DNA from: Choanephora cucurbitarum | Lineage: Eukaryota; Mucoromycota; Mucoromycetes; Mucorales; Choanephoraceae | DNA length: 64,000 bases | Direction of reading: 5' to 3' | NCBI GenBank assembly: GCA_025331435.1 | Contig: JAIWNI010000045.1 | Span: 62,001-126,000, forward strand | Notes under the pieces: model-generated | The model's input: the letters and a program-made list of their open reading frames with translations, nothing else | What the model was told of the DNA's origin: nothing | Database searches by the model: none | Made by a program: the position numbers and the translations under genes | Shown here: one piece after another, positions 11,166-23,717 of the stretch | Layout: every line of letters starts with the position of its first letter | Numbering within the stretch: the first letter of the stretch is position 1

Positions 11166-14100
11166 AAGGCTGAAAATAGGATATAGATTAAGTAAATGGT
11201 GTAAGCGAGTATGATCTAATTGGAGTCAAGTATCTAGTGTCGATTATCTGGTGTCAAGTATCTGGTGTAAGGTATCTGGGTATAGTCTGATGTGTGTACT
11301 TATACTAAGTAGCAATAAAAATAATCATCTATTTACAAATTGAATACAGTAAAATTGGTTTCATTGTTTTTGATGATTTTTATTTTTATATCATAAGCCA
11401 CAAGTCAGAAGCCATAAGCTATAATCCCCTGTGTCAAATCCTATCATGCTGAGTATGTCATCAGTAATGATGTTAACAGCAGTAAGGAAATACGTCAAGT
11501 AGGTTCAGCCATACTCAATCTCGTCACTACCTTTTACTAGCTGCTGTTTCTTTTCCTTCTGTTGCTCTCTGACCGTACTGTCAGTATATTAGTGTACCAT
11601 CTCTCAAACCAAGTCAGGGCAATCAGTACATTCAGTGTGTCTGCAAATAACAAGGTACAACAATGGAATCTCTGTCATATAGACACCTTGTGCTATGATA
11701 GGAGAGATAGTATCAATAAACATAAAGAAAGCGTCCTAACATAACGTATGTCTATATGTGTCACTCTTTTTTTTGTTATTGCCACTGATAAGCTTGATGC
11801 ATGTCAATTAGGTTATAACTACAACATCTATCACTAGTTACTGGGCTGATATAACACAACTGTATAATACCACTTTCTCCAATTCTTTTGATTTAAAGGG
11901 CCAAATCTATTCTATGATTTATCAGTCAAAGCATGATTTCATTGTTCTTGATTGTGTCATTGTTTGTGATGGCTTCATTGTTTTCACTGGTTACATTGTT
12001 CTCAATGTTTACATTGTTTGAGATGGCTTCATTGCTATTCTTTTTGTGATGTATCTACTTGGTTTGCTGAGTGAAGTAGCTTTTATAATCCTCAACACTT
12101 AGTCTAACTTTGCAATTAGTATATATTTGTGTATGTATGTCATTAAGAGTAGGCTCATATGTTATACACACCTGATGTACCCTCCTTGTTGTTGCTATTG
12201 TATCAAAAAGCTGAGATGTCTTGTACCTATGTCTTTGTCTTGTATGTGCATGTTCAGCATACTCATTTGTAGTGACATTTGCATAAGTCTATCTCCTTCA
12301 AGTCTGTACAACACAGCCTGAAAAAGCTCTGAATGACATATAAAAGGCCAAAAGCAAAAAGCAAAAAAAAAACAATACCTTTTTCCACCTCTGTAACCCA
12401 AAGTCTTTGATACTGATACGAGTAGAGCTCAAACAGGCAGTCTGCTCGACCTTCTTGCGTGACGATGACAAACATGTTGCTGATATGGAACAGAGATGAG
12501 GCAAACTCACTCGAGCAAGTAAGTCCCTGAGACCAGGTTCAGGTCACTGACACTAGTGGATATATGCAATTGTGTTGCTGTGATATATGTTATACTATAT
12601 GAGCACTACTGTAGATATTTGCTGATCACCAGTAGGATAAGGCAGTAAAGCATGAGCTAAAGAGAAAAAAATAGTCTGTCTGAGCACGGATGACTCTCAA
12701 CTTGCTGAGCCTGAAAACTTTATTTCTCTCTCTCTCCTTCCTCTTTCAAACATTTGGAAAATAGAAAATCAATAAAAAAAGGTAGCTATATTTACATTTG
12801 TCATTTAATCCCATAATTGCTACTTTTTGCCTTTTTTTATTCCAAGTTTAGTGTTGTAGGTAGCTATAAAATGCGTGATATAGCCAAGTGTTCTGATAGG
12901 TGCAGACTACATGTACCAAAGTCAAGTAGTGACTAGTCATAGCTACAGAGAACAAATGCAACTCATTTACTTTTGTATAAATTGTATAGATGAGGATGAG
13001 TGGTTAGTTTGTTTTTCGTGAGAACACTCATAGTTGGTCGATGTGGCAGTACACTCTACTACATAGTACTAGGTGTAGACACAATGTATTTAACAGTATG
13101 AACCTATAACAAACCATGCCAAATCAAAGTTAGAGTACAATGTAGCACCCTATAAACGCTCTTTCCCTTTAATCTACTAGAAGTGTAGCAACGCTAATGA
13201 TAGATATCAATCTTATTTCAGCCAAACACATGGTAGCATGTTATATTCTAACTAACTTGTAGCTATATGCACTAATACATTGAGCTCGAAAAAGTAACAA
13301 TGTTGTTCTAATTCACTGCCGAAAAAATATAAAATGATTGAATATACTCTCTCCTATCTCTAAATTGACCAAGATTTTCAAATGATTGAATGCAACACTG
13401 AAAACAAAAAAAGCAATTATGTAACATGGGCGGGGTGGATCGCATTTTTTGAGATTCATTTCTCAGAATAGATGCCTTTAGTAGACAAAGTGAATGATCT
13501 GTGTTGATATGACTGGATTGGGGCCAAATGATGGGTCAGTATATCAAGTAAGCGATGGAAAGAAAACTCAAGTCGGTCAACGCAATACTCGTCACTTGAT
13601 AAATATGCCAACGATACTTACAGAGCTGTGTCTGTAAGTCGTATCATGACTTTTGAATGAATTGACTAAGCAAATAACTGACATATCCATCAGGATGGTG
13701 ATCAATGGCTGTAATCTGCATATACTTAGAGCATTATATACAATAGAAGCAGCTCATCTAGGTTTGCAAGTCTTCAGTTGTGTCATGCACACTTGCATGT
13801 CGTGCTTCATTTGCTGCAACATTCGCACATTAATGCAATATAGATCAGTGGCAAGCTGTTCTATGTGAGTGTGTATGTGAGTGTGTATCTGTACTCTACA
13901 TATCACATACATAGTCATCAAAGTATGACATGATTAAACTTTGTTGTCAGAAGGATAGCATAAAAACTATTGTATACTTGTTCATCTACAGCTTTGAACT
14001 GTTGTCAGTTCCCTGTACTATATAAGTCCATACACCTTAATTCGCTTGCGCTTTTTTTATTGCTTTTTTACCCTATGTAATTATCATCGTTGCGCTTGTT

Positions 14101-14480
14101 TTTACTATAGAGTAAAACATTTTCGCTTCAGTCAAAGCATCGCAATATATGCCAAGCTTTTCTCAAGATGTTCCAATCATCTTCGTTCTAGCAAAGCTAT
14201 ACCAATTTGTTTGAACATGCTTTGGTTACAGACCATGCCATCGATATATATACTCTAGATATCTGATCAAGTTCTTTGTCACACACAAAACTTGTGCATA
14301 TTATATGCTCTGATGATCTACAATCTCTTTCTCTCACTTTTGTTGTATCTGCTGTCACAAACCACTTTTCGTTTGACGTACCTTGTCGTAGCTTTGAACA
14401 TTAGTATAATCCTACTTATATCATTATGCTAAAAGATGGCTTATGGTTTGGAAATAAAGACAATGAAGACAATAAAAACA
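11165..14480 (+). repeat. unit U1, an older tandem partner of U2 (18220-21480)
   Basis: U1 and U2 share, in the same order: a GGAGTCAAGTATC(T/C)AGTGTC stretch; the TAGCTGTTG/TAGCTGCTG region near 11538 and 18541; TTCATTGTT simple sequence; the exon-like pair on the minus strand; and matching ends near 14300 and 21330. They are far more diverged than the two arms, so the tandem duplication came before the inversion-duplication. Confidence 0.75.
12263..12480 (-). pseudogene. two-exon-like fragment in U1 with in-frame 71-bp intron
   Basis: Read on the minus strand: exon-like a (about 12480-12389) encodes FVIVTQEGRADCLFELYSYQ and ends in WVTE. A putative intron at 12388-12318 starts GTGGAA, is T-rich and ends TTTTTCAG. 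Exon-like b (12317-12263) encodes AVLYRLEGDRLMQMSLQM. The junction is in phase 0, and a donor-like GTATGC follows exon b. Related copies at 19255-19475, 23491-23717 and 30430-30655 keep the splice signals, but those at 19.4, 23.5 and 30.5 kb carry a stop just before the donor. Product unknown. Confidence 0.45.
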
Positions 14481-17012
14481 GTTATATTATTTTCAATTTG
14501 TAAATATACTTTTTTATTGTTGTTTAGTACATATATACATATATATATAGTTGAATGTAGTGGATGATCAAAAAGACATAATGCACAAATATACTTGAAT
14601 GCAAAACTTATATATCTGTTGTCTATAGTCATGTCAAATACGTTGGCTACTGTACGCTTTCAGTATAACTGTAGTCATTCACCGTTGTTGGCTTGTCATA
14701 AAGACATGTCATTGGATTTGTTGAGCTATCCACTATTAATAAGTTTTAATAGTCTCCGTAAATAAGTAATTGTAATCTTTAGCAAGAGCTATTAAGCAAT
14801 CAATAAAGACAGTAGTCACATAGCTTACTCTACTTGATTATCTAATCACGATTGATGGTCATCAGTGGGTGTCTATCAATCGATTAGCTAGACCCGCCAA
14901 CAAGCTAGCAACTGTCCCCATGCTAATGAAGTAGTTGAAGCACCCTGAACAACTTTCTTGTACTTGTAAGAATATGTTCGACTAGTGGGCATGGTGTGTT
15001 TTATAAAGATAGCCGTATATCCCTAGCAAACAGGATCAAATTATTATTTCATGACAAACCAATGATAGTGTTTGTGATTTATACAAATTTGGAGGGAATT
15101 TCATATTTTTATGGCTGTATATTATTGTAGTTGCTCTCATGTTTCTTTTCCTTTTTTTCTATAGACTTACATTGAAATCAATCTAGCTAGGCTATACAGC
15201 AAAATAAAGGCAATATAAATAGTTGCCACTTTTGAGTTTTACAAGTCTTTCTTACAATAGTGTGTTATATACATACTGTATTTGATTGAATTAGGTTCTT
15301 TTTTTGCTGCATATAGAAATCTCTTTTGAAATTCAAATAAGCTTCGGCTATCCAGACGAATTCTGTTATTATAAGTCAGAGCCGATTTTGATACAGATGT
15401 AAGCTTTCAATCGATATTCTCTTTAACCTTACAGAGTGCTCTTTAGCTTTGTATTTGTTTGTTTAATAATAGCTTCTGACAAGATTGGAAGTCTTTCTAA
15501 TGTTCTTGTCTCCGTTTTTCTTTCTCATCCATCGTTATGAATTGAATTTTTCTAATTTCAACTTACATTCAGATTTTTTTTTTGATTTTGTTTCTTTTTG
15601 CAACACAAGGATACATTATTCTCTTTTTATGGTGTCTTTATGATTTTTTTGCTGATACTTTTGCGCTGTTTCACTGTCTTCCCTCACTCACTCACATCAT
15701 GATGGTTGTTATTGTAGCTTTCTGTGAAAATTTCCAAGATTTTGGAGTTAATTGCTAACAAGATTATGAGATCAGAATAAGCAGTCTTATTTCAATTATT
15801 TTAAAAGGAGATTAAGCTTCATTTACTATAAAAAATGGGCTTCTGAGATTGGTAATATGTAGCTAAAAATGTGGGTTCTTACAGGTAATATTGTGTTTTA
15901 GTCAACTATCTAATCTGAAATAACTCATGTTGAAGATTTCGGTCTCCAAGTATTACAGTTAAAAATATTCATTCGACAATAAATGTCAAATGAATCATAA
16001 GGACAATAGTAACTTCACAGGAATTGGAAATAAACTGCAAGTCAGATGTTTTACATACAGACTCGAGATGAATGGAGATGGGAGCAAAATTGGCATTAAA
16101 CCTGCACTTCTTTTTTTGGCAGTGATTAAACAATAGATACACATTAAACGTAGCACTTTTCTTTTTCTTTTTTTGTCACAAGCACAGAAAAATAAACAAT
16201 GCACCATGAAAAAAAGGGAACTAATCTCGGAAAGGAAGTCTAATTAACAGACAAAATTATATCAGAGGATCATCATTCGTCATAGATAGGGAAAGCCAAT
16301 AAAGCCAAAAAAAGCCAAAGCAGTTGTCTGTAGTGCAAAATGACTCTGGCTATAGATTAGCTGTAAAAAGTCATGTAGCTAGTATTTGGAACCAGAAAGT
16401 AGCAACAAAGGTCTGAACTTCTTTGCGTATCAAGTATAGCAAAATGCTCAAATCTATGTGAGATAGATAATCAGGTGAAATAAAGAGAAAAGAAAAGATA
16501 GAGAAGGAAAGAAAATTGATTGGTTCTTACCAAGCAGAGTTAGTGATACATGAGAAAGTTAGTTCCCATGAAAGCAAAAAGTGGGCGTAATGATTATGCA
16601 TGAAAATGAGATCGTGCTAATAGGTATGGTTCAATAAAGAAAGTTAGGCTAATGCCCCAGATTTTGTTTAAAAGAAAAGACTTTTATTTCGCTTTTTTCC
16701 CTTTTCTTTTTCTTCAGTTTCATTTAAACTACAAAGTCATTTATACTACAAAACCTCTAAAACTGCAAAAACTACTTTTGATCTATCTCTCTTTACTTGT
16801 CATGGTGCTCTCTCATTGTCTTAGTTTTTCTTTTCTTTCAAGCAAGCTGCCAGATTAATTCTCTTTGTTTCTTTTGTCATCACTTGGTATGATCATCATT
16901 TTTCTCTTTTCACGAATTTACTTTATCTTTTCTAATAGTCTAATTCTAACTAACTCAAATCTAAAACACAAACCCCATAGGTCTCAATCTCCAACGCCTC
17001 TCTACTCATCTG

Positions 17013-17215
17013 TCTGTCTGGCATGCTCAAAGTCGTGGGTCTTCCTCTCTGTCTTTCAGTATCTGCGGCATCCGCCAGGGTACGACGCTTCGGCAAAAGG
17101 CTACTAGCTACTCTGGGTCATGAAGGTAGGCTTTAGCCTAACTTGTAGGCCCGTTAGGGGTAGGGTAACAGGGGAGGGAGGATCTATACTTTCAAGGCGA
17201 TTTACGCTATGGTCT
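17013..17215. ncRNA. 203-bp ultraconserved GC-richer block (candidate ncRNA or exon)
   Basis: The 203 bases here are identical to 54962-55164 although DNA on both sides of that copy has diverged clearly; the mirror copy is 25704-25906. Landmarks are TTTCAGTATCTGCGGCATCC, ACGACGCTTCGGC, the hairpin GGCTTTAGCC and GTTAGGGGTAGGG. A short frame between an acceptor-like CTTTCAG and a donor-like GTAGGC could encode ARVRRFGKRLLATLGHE, so an exon is possible. A structured RNA or a selfish repeat are alternatives. No known RNA family recognised. Confidence 0.3.
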
Positions 17216-17275
17216 CTTTGGCTGACTTTTTATGGTCTCTTTGGCTGACTTTTTATGGTCTTTTTGGCTGGCTCA
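17209..17275 (+). repeat. three 23-bp tandem repeats
   Basis: ATGGTCTCTTTGGCTGACTT, followed by TTT, repeats three times, the last copy altered. The 54.9-kb block has a similar but diverged triplet at 55158-55220. Confidence 0.8.
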
Positions 17276-18200
17276 TCATGTCTCTGTTCTGTTCTTTATT
17301 CTGCTCTTCTTTCTTTTCCACAATCAAAAAATTCAAGAAAAGCCAACAAAGAAATAGTCAATGTCTATCTGCTTTTCTGTCTCTGTATTACTTATTGTTT
17401 CAAACAACTCTCCTCTGTTATTTTACATTAATAAAAGCTCTAGTTACTTCGCATCATACTCTATCCAATTCAATGAACGAATTTTTTTTGTATCTGTTGG
17501 CAAATTTATAAAAAAACATAATAAACATCGTTTTATTATCATACTGAAAAAAAACCAAAAGAAAGACGAAAGAAAGAAGACTCTTATATAATACTTTCTT
17601 TTTTTAATTGAGATTAAATGATGCTAAAACTCTTGAAAAAAAAAAGTAGAAAAAAAAAAGAACCTTGGAATAAATATGTAACACTTGAGCGAAAACTCAC
17701 ATTTTTCTGGTTAGACAAAGACTGGAGTTAAGCCAATGACTCTGTCGAAAGCCACAATGCCTTCTTTTTAGTTATTCCAGTATTGTCTGAAGCTTTTCAA
17801 AGCAGTCTGTAGCTCTTACAATGGATTGATCGATCCAAGCAAACAAAAAAAGGGGGGAAAGCGGTATCATGCTTTCGCCAAATAAGCAAAAACGTATCTT
17901 TTTTGCTTGATATTCTTCTCAAGTATTCTTCTTGTTGCCATCGCCATTATTCTATCTTTACATGCATCGCAATTCTATTATGCTCGTAGTAAGATGCAGC
18001 ACCTTCTTCCTTTTTGTCGATCTCGTCTGTGATGTCTTTTTTTTAAAAGAATAGCGAATGCTTCTAAAATTCCGTTACAGAGCACATGAGCATGAACTTG
18101 TTTCATTTTTCTTCTCTCATTATGCAAAATATAATCTTATTAATAATTTGGAATACAGAAAAAAAAATAAAAACAATGAAATACGACCCGGTCAGTGAGT
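17216..18200. other. arm DNA without a gene
   Basis: ORFs at 17209-17511 and 17361-17591 overlap in different frames and are T-rich. They are exactly mirrored at 25328-25710, as expected from the perfect repeat, and give no family hint. The 52.2-55.9-kb block follows this sequence until about 17845 and then departs. Confidence 0.45.
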
Positions 18201-18219
18201 CGCTTTTCGTCAAAAGAAA

Positions 18220-21200
18220 GCAAACCTAAAGGCTAACGATAAGATAGTATTCGAGTGAATGGCATAATCGAGTATGATCAATTTGGAGTCAAGTATCCAG
18301 TGTCAAGTAGCTGGCTATGGTCTAATAGACATACATAAACTAAATGTCAATTATAATATGTCTATTTAAAAATCAAAAACAATAAATTCAGTTTCATTGT
18401 CTTTGTAGTCTTTATGTCTAAGCCACAAGCCATAAGCCATATAGTAGTATGATAAGGGTGCCATTGCCAACAGTAATGGCAACACCCAGAATACACGTCA
18501 AGTAGATTCATTCATCCTAAATCCCATCACTATATACTACTAGCTGTTGCTTTCATTACTCTTATTATCCTCTGAGAATGTTATCAGTTAATCATACCCT
18601 CATTGTTCAACCCATGTCATTAGAATCGTCACATTCATCACATCTGCGAAACATGTAGTATAACAATGAGATCTCCGTCATATTGACACTTGTGCTATGC
18701 TTGGAGGCATTGCATGAAACATGAATAATGACAGTGTCAGATAAGACGTGTGTTTGTATGCGTCACTCTATTTGCTTGTTGTCACTGATCAGCTTCATGT
18801 ATGTCCGTCATGTCAGATCTACAACATCTGCCACTAACTATTGATTTTATCTAACACAATCTCATGCTATTGCTTTTTCCAACTCTTCAGATGTTAAGAC
18901 TTGCCTCGCTCTATGGCGTATCAGCTGATGCATCAGTTCATCGTTCCTAATGAGTTCATTGTTTTTAATGGTTCTATTGCTCTCAATGGTCCATTAGCTG
19001 TGATTGTTTGATTGTTGTAGTAATCTGCGTGGTCCTCAACTTTAGTCTAAATTTGCAGATAGTATATATATATATATATATATATGCCATTGAAAGTATG
19101 CTCTTATGCTGTAAGCATCCCAAATACCTTCTTTGTTGTCGTCATTGTGTCGAAAGCTGCCATATCTTTTACTTATGTCTTTGCCTTATATGTGCATGTT
19201 CGGCATACTCATTTGTAGTGACATTTGCATAAGTCTATCTCCTTCAAGTCTGTACAACACAGCCTGAAAAAGCTCCAAATGACATGAAAAAGACCAAAAG
19301 CGAAAAAAAACCCCAAACACCAATACCTTTTTCTACCTCTGTAAGCTAAAGTCGTTCATACTGATACGAGTAGAGCTCAAACAGGCAGTCTTCTCGACCT
19401 TCTTGCGTGACGATGACAAACATGTTGCTGATCTGGAAAAGAGATGAGGCAAACTCGCTCAGGCAAGTAAGGCCTAAGACCGGGTTCGTGTCACTGACAC
19501 TAGTAGATATATGCGACTGTGTGGTTGTGATGAATGATATACTATATGAGCACTACTGTAGATATTTGCTGATCACCAGTAGGATAAGGCAGTAAAGCAT
19601 GAGGTAAAAAGAAAAACAAAAAAAAAGCGTGTCTGAGCATAGATGACTCTCAGTTTGCTAAGCCTGAAATCTTTATTTTTTTCTCTCCTCCCTCATTCAA
19701 ACATTTGGAAAATCGAAAATCAAGGGAGAACAAGTCATGTCTTAGATAATCATTTCATTCTAAAATCTTTACTCTTCCACCCTTCTATGCTCTAAGCTTA
19801 GTGTTGTAGGTAGCTATGAAATGCTTGGTATAACCAAGAGACTAATAAATGTAGACTACATCTACCAAAGACAAGTAGTGATTAGCCATAGTTATACAGA
19901 AAGCTGTAACTCGTGGGCTTCTGTGCAGATCATGTCAATAAAGACATATAATCAGCTTATCTTCTGAGAGAAAACTAATAGCTGATTGATGTGGCAGTAT
20001 ACTCCACCATAGACATGATGCATTAATACTATGACTCTACAATTAGGCATGCCAAACGAAAACCTAATCTCAATAAAGCACCCAATAAACACACATTTCT
20101 TATATTTCAGTAGTAATGTGACACAATTGAAAAAATTTCAATATTCTGTTTACGAAACACATAGTGCTTAGTTATATAATAGTTAGCTTATAGTTGAATT
20201 CACTAACCCTCTAAAATCGAAGAAGCAACACTGTGGTTCTCATTCACTGCATACCAATCAAAACATGATCGAGTATATACTTTCAAGTCTTTGAATCAGT
20301 CAAAATATTCAAATGATCGAATGAAACATCGAAAACAAATAGGCATTTATGCAGTATGGGCGAAATTGTACACATTTATAGAAACTTGTCTCTCAGCATA
20401 GATGCCTTTAGCAGGCAAACTGAGAGATCTGCATCAATCTGACTGGATTGAAATTCAGTGACTGGTCATTATGTCAAGTAAACAATTGAGAGAAACCAGA
20501 GCTGGTTAAAGTAATACTCTCCACTTGGTGAGTATATTAACAATACTTACAAAGTTGTATATATATATATATACATACATGCATATACACTTATGTATAC
20601 ACACACATATCAGCATACAAATTAATTTATGACTTTCGGATAAAATGACTGACTGGATATCAAACATCTGTATCAGATTGGCTGTCAATGATAGTAATCT
20701 GCTTATCATTAGAGTCATTATGGTAGAGTGTTATATACAAGTGGAGCAGCTTATTCAGGATTTCAGTTTTTCATTGGTGTCATCCACATTTGCATGTCAT
20801 GCTTCATTTGCTATACTGCTAGCATATTATTGCAATAGAGATCTGCTACAAGCTGTTCTATTTATATGCAAATGGATAATTGCACTCTATGGATATCAGA
20901 GACACAGTCATCAAAGTATGGCCTAATCAAACTATGTTGTCAAAAAGATAGCATAGAAAGTATTACAGACTTATTCATCTGCAACTTTGAGCTGTTATTA
21001 GCACTTTGTATTTTATGAGTTCAAGTGCCTTGACTCGCTTGCTCTTTGTTTACCGTTTGCTTTTATTTTTGCTCTATATCATCATCACCATCACCATCCT
21101 CATCATCATCATCTTTGCGCTTGTCTTTATCATTCAACAATATACGCTTACTTCAATCAAAGCATCGCACTATATGCCAAGGCTCTCTTAAGAATATTCT

Positions 21201-21480
21201 GTTCGTCTTAAACCTAGTATGACTTTACCATTTTGTTCAGACATAACATAGTTGCAGACCATGCCATCAGTGTGTATACTCAAGATATCTGACCTAGTTC
21301 TTTGTCTCACACAAAACTTGTGCATCGTATTTTTCTTAATAGCCATTAAACTCTTTCTCTGACTTGTGCAGTGCCTGTGGTTACAAGACACTACTTATTT
21401 GACATATCGTGCTTTTGCTCTGAAGATATGCATTACTCTAGTTATACCATACTGACTATAGATATTCACTGCACTGATGA
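18220..21480 (+). repeat. unit U2, diverged tandem partner of U1
   Basis: See U1 (11165-14480) for the shared order of segments. Only the first part (to about 19720) is mirrored in the right arm. The rest (19720-21480) lies in the spacer. It includes (TA)n tracts at 19063-19085 and 20555-20575. Confidence 0.7.
19255..19475 (-). pseudogene. two-exon-like fragment in U2
   Basis: The minus strand encodes FVIVTQEGREDCLFELYSYQ, then RL, a TAG stop, LTE, and a GTAGAAAAAG donor. The intron-like region carries AT-rich filler and ends in TTTTTCAG before AVLYRLEGD. The in-frame stop just before the donor suggests decay, or that splicing starts upstream. Confidence 0.4.
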
Positions 21481-21746
21481 ACTCTCCAATCACAAATCAA
21501 CTATAACTTTCGAAAAAATGCAGGAAAAACAAAGCGAGCTAACTTTTACTATCTGCATAACTCAATACAATGCTTTATCTTGAAGGCTGTTCTTGCATGG
21601 ATTACCTCTTCAACAGGTCACTTCCGATGATCCCTCTGCCCTTCCTTCCTCCCCCCATAAAAATAGAACTCCTTCGAACCCCCTTTCCAAAAAAGGCTTG
21701 TTAACTTATCCCCGCTGCTTTGGTCGGAACGGCAAAAGTAGCGATA

Positions 21747-21762
21747 CCGACACTTTTGTCGG
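21747..21762. promoter_or_regulatory. perfect 6-bp-stem hairpin in the central GC-richer island
   Basis: CCGACA-CTTT-TGTCGG is a perfect inverted repeat with a four-base loop, within an unusually GC-rich stretch (21630-21790). It lies about 190 bases upstream of the ATG at 21955. A long pyrimidine tract (21860-21905) follows, as in the promoters of the ALPL genes. It may be a dimer-binding operator site; this is inference. Confidence 0.3.
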
Positions 21763-21954
21763 GGAATTGTTCGTCCGGCGGTCCTTTTACAGTTACACAT
21801 ATTCCTTTATTTGTCGATCAGCTAAAAATAAATTTTCCGCTTCTCACCCTCTGACGCGTACTTTTATTTTTCTCTCTTCTTATTTCTTTATCTGTCTCTC
21901 TCTGACATCACAACGCTAGAGTCAAATCAACTAAGCCAAAAGTTGAACAGAACA

Positions 21955-22050
21955 ATGAAAGCTGCTTCAGGACGCGACCTGGCAGCCTTTATTCTCGATC
22001 CCTTTTTCCTGATTACCGCTTTTTTGTGGCTTGACCCGAATAACTTGTGA
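21955..22050 (+). CDS. 31-aa hydrophobic small protein, hypothetical
   Basis: The ATG follows a GC-richer island, a pyrimidine-rich leader and AGAACA. The frame encodes a polar N-terminus (KAASGRDL), one hydrophobic segment (AAFILDPFFLITAFLWL) and the end DPNNL. It could be a one-pass membrane micropeptide. Alternatively it is a first exon: an intron from GTGATC (22046) to GCTGTAG (22091) would be about 46 bases and would continue the frame for about ten residues to a TAA. I do not recognise the product. The local composition differs sharply from the AT-rich surroundings, which supports a real gene. It is single-copy in this window. Confidence 0.4.
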   Translation: MKAASGRDLAAFILDPFFLITAFLWLDPNNL

Positions 22051-22444
22051 TCCGCTGCATGACGATTTTTGCTTCACACTTGTTTGCTGTAGCCAGCAAT
22101 CTGTTAAAACAGCCTCATAAGGAACTATAAAAGAAAGCAGTTACTGTAAAACAACAGTTCGATCTTGCCAAAGTTATACCAGAAAAAGAAAAGAAGAGTC
22201 ATTAGCCATACAGCTAAATGACGCATTGTTAGTATACCATGCGAATGGAAGAAATAGTGAGAGGAATGAAGTGAGCGGCAAAAGTAATTTGACACGAGGC
22301 AGATAAGAAAAGAAGAGCCAGATAAGCAAGTGATTGTGTCAGCAACAGGATATAGACATTTCCAACCTAGAGAAAAAATGTTGACTAAGATAAAGAGAAG
22401 ATAAAGTATGACACCACATTAGATGATAAGTGCAAGATATAGTA

Positions 22445-22531
22445 TATTGGATACTGGATATTGAATACTGGATATTGGATATTGGATATTGGATATTGGA
22501 TATTGGATATTGGATATTGGATATTGGATAC
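22445..22531 (+). repeat. 7-bp tandem repeat (GGATATT)n
   Basis: About twelve copies of GGATATT, the first few imperfect (GGATACT, GAATACT). It is in the spacer between the arms. It is unique in the window. Confidence 0.9.
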
Positions 22532-23490
22532 TAAACATGGGAGGACTGTAGACATTATAGTCTTTTCAAGTCTAGACAGAGCAATATTGGTAAGAGTAGA
22601 GACGAAAAGAACTAAAAGGTAGGACCGACAGTAAAGAAATGTTCAGCCTATGATAAGGGAGACAGGTGCAAAAGCATACAATTGATTATGTCAGATCAGA
22701 GAGAAAGACTTGTTGGATGATAGTTGTTGAAGATCCGTCACTACTTGCGCTTAATGGATCACTGAAATCAAGAAGATGTTGGGAAAGTATATTTGATGAG
22801 TTCAAGCAGTAAGTCAAGGGAAAGAGGCTGTAGTGTAATAGCATACAGTTATTCAGAACTATTGTAAAAGAGAAATGAAGGAACATGAAAAGAGAATAGA
22901 AGCCCACATAGATATACGTGTACATGTTTGTAAATAAAAAAAATGTAGCTGACTGTTCAGTCCTCAGTATATATTTCTTCATCAGCTAAATGGCAATGTG
23001 CTGGAAAAGAGTGTTGAGATGAACAATGAAAAATAAAGTGGCTTGAGAGTCATTGCTTCACTTGGAGGAATACAGGGTAGAAAGCAAGTCAAGGTATAAT
23101 CAAGCTTAGTCTGCCCTTGCTTATGAATTGGTATTTTTGTTGTTGCAGCGAAATAATGCTGAGATACACATCACACTGTATGAACGACATATCTTGGGGA
23201 AATCAAAATATTGTCCAAATGCTTGAATGAGAAAGAGAGAACGAAAAATAAAGTTTTCAGGCTTAGCAAACTGAGAGTCATCTATGCTCAGACACGCTTT
23301 TTTTTTGTTTTTCTTTTTACCTCATGCTTTACTGCCTTATCCTACTGGTGATCAGCAAATATCTACAGAAGTGCTCATATAGTATATCATTCATCACAAC
23401 CACAAAGTCGCATATATCTACTAGTGTCAGTCACATGGACCTTGTCCCAGGCCTTACTTGCTCGAGTGAGTTTGCCTCATCTCTGTTCCA

Positions 23491-23717
23491 CATCAGCAAC
23501 ATGTTTGTCATCGTCAAGCAAGGAGGTCGAGAAGACTGTTTGTATGAGCTCCACTTGTATTATTATCAACAACTTTAGCTTACAGAGGTAAAAAAAGGTA
23601 TTGGTGTTTGGTCTTTTTTTTTGGCTTTTGGCTTTTTGTATGTCATTTGGAGCTTTTTCAGGCTGTGTTGTACAGACTTGAAGGAGATAGACTTATGCAA
23701 ATGCCACTACAAATGAG
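23491..23717 (+). pseudogene. two-exon-like fragment, mirror of U2
   Basis: Exon-like a ends at 23587 (RLEGD-type partner upstream part FVIVKQGGREDCLYELH, then a TAG and LTE). The putative intron 23588-23661 is 74 bases, starts GTAAAA and ends TTTTTCAG. Exon-like b (23662-23717) encodes AVLYRLEGDRLMQMPLQM. The frame joins in phase 0 except for the stop before the donor. Confidence 0.4.

Larger units (their letters stand above)
13030..17930 (+). repeat. 4.9-kb tract identical to its mirror (left copy)
   Basis: Every stretch I compared with the reverse complement of 24989-29889 matched without mismatch or indel, and the coordinate sum is constant at 42919. Differences resume immediately outside: at about 13018-13030 (GAGAAC against GAGAGC) and at about 17931 (TATTC against TATTG). 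It contains no recognisable gene, only short AT-rich ORFs, a (TA)n stretch near 14540 and the GC-rich block at 17013-17215. Confidence 0.85.
3400..19720 (+). repeat. left arm of a very large inverted repeat
   Basis: Read in reverse complement, this stretch matches 23200-38590. Paired coordinates sum to about 42919 from 7 to 19.7 kb and to about 42004 from 3.4 to 5.3 kb; the change reflects a ~0.9-kb insertion at 5313-6228. Anchors include 3776 with 38229, 5299 with 36705, 7308 with 35621, 9931 with 32970, 11562 with 31355 and 17209 with 25710. By eye the match is a few percent diverged in most places but perfect over 13030-17930. Confidence 0.95.
19721..23199. other. spacer (loop) of the large inverted repeat
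   Basis: Homology between the arms stops at about 19715 on the left (CAAACATTTGGAAAAT) and 23205 on the right (ATTGTCCAAATGCTTGAA). The spacer contains the rest of unit U2, a GC-richer island with a small ORF (21560-22100), a 7-bp tandem repeat (22445-22531) and otherwise AT-rich DNA with no recognised gene, including 22540-23190. Confidence 0.75.

Noticed and set aside
17150..17180. Telomere-like GTTAGGGGTAGGG
   Set aside because: Not a tandem array and not at an end. It is part of the 203-bp conserved block.
21593..21919. 108-codon ORF upstream of the 31-codon ORF
   Set aside because: Its second half is translation of the pyrimidine-rich leader and it covers the hairpin promoter-like island. 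No homology is recognised.
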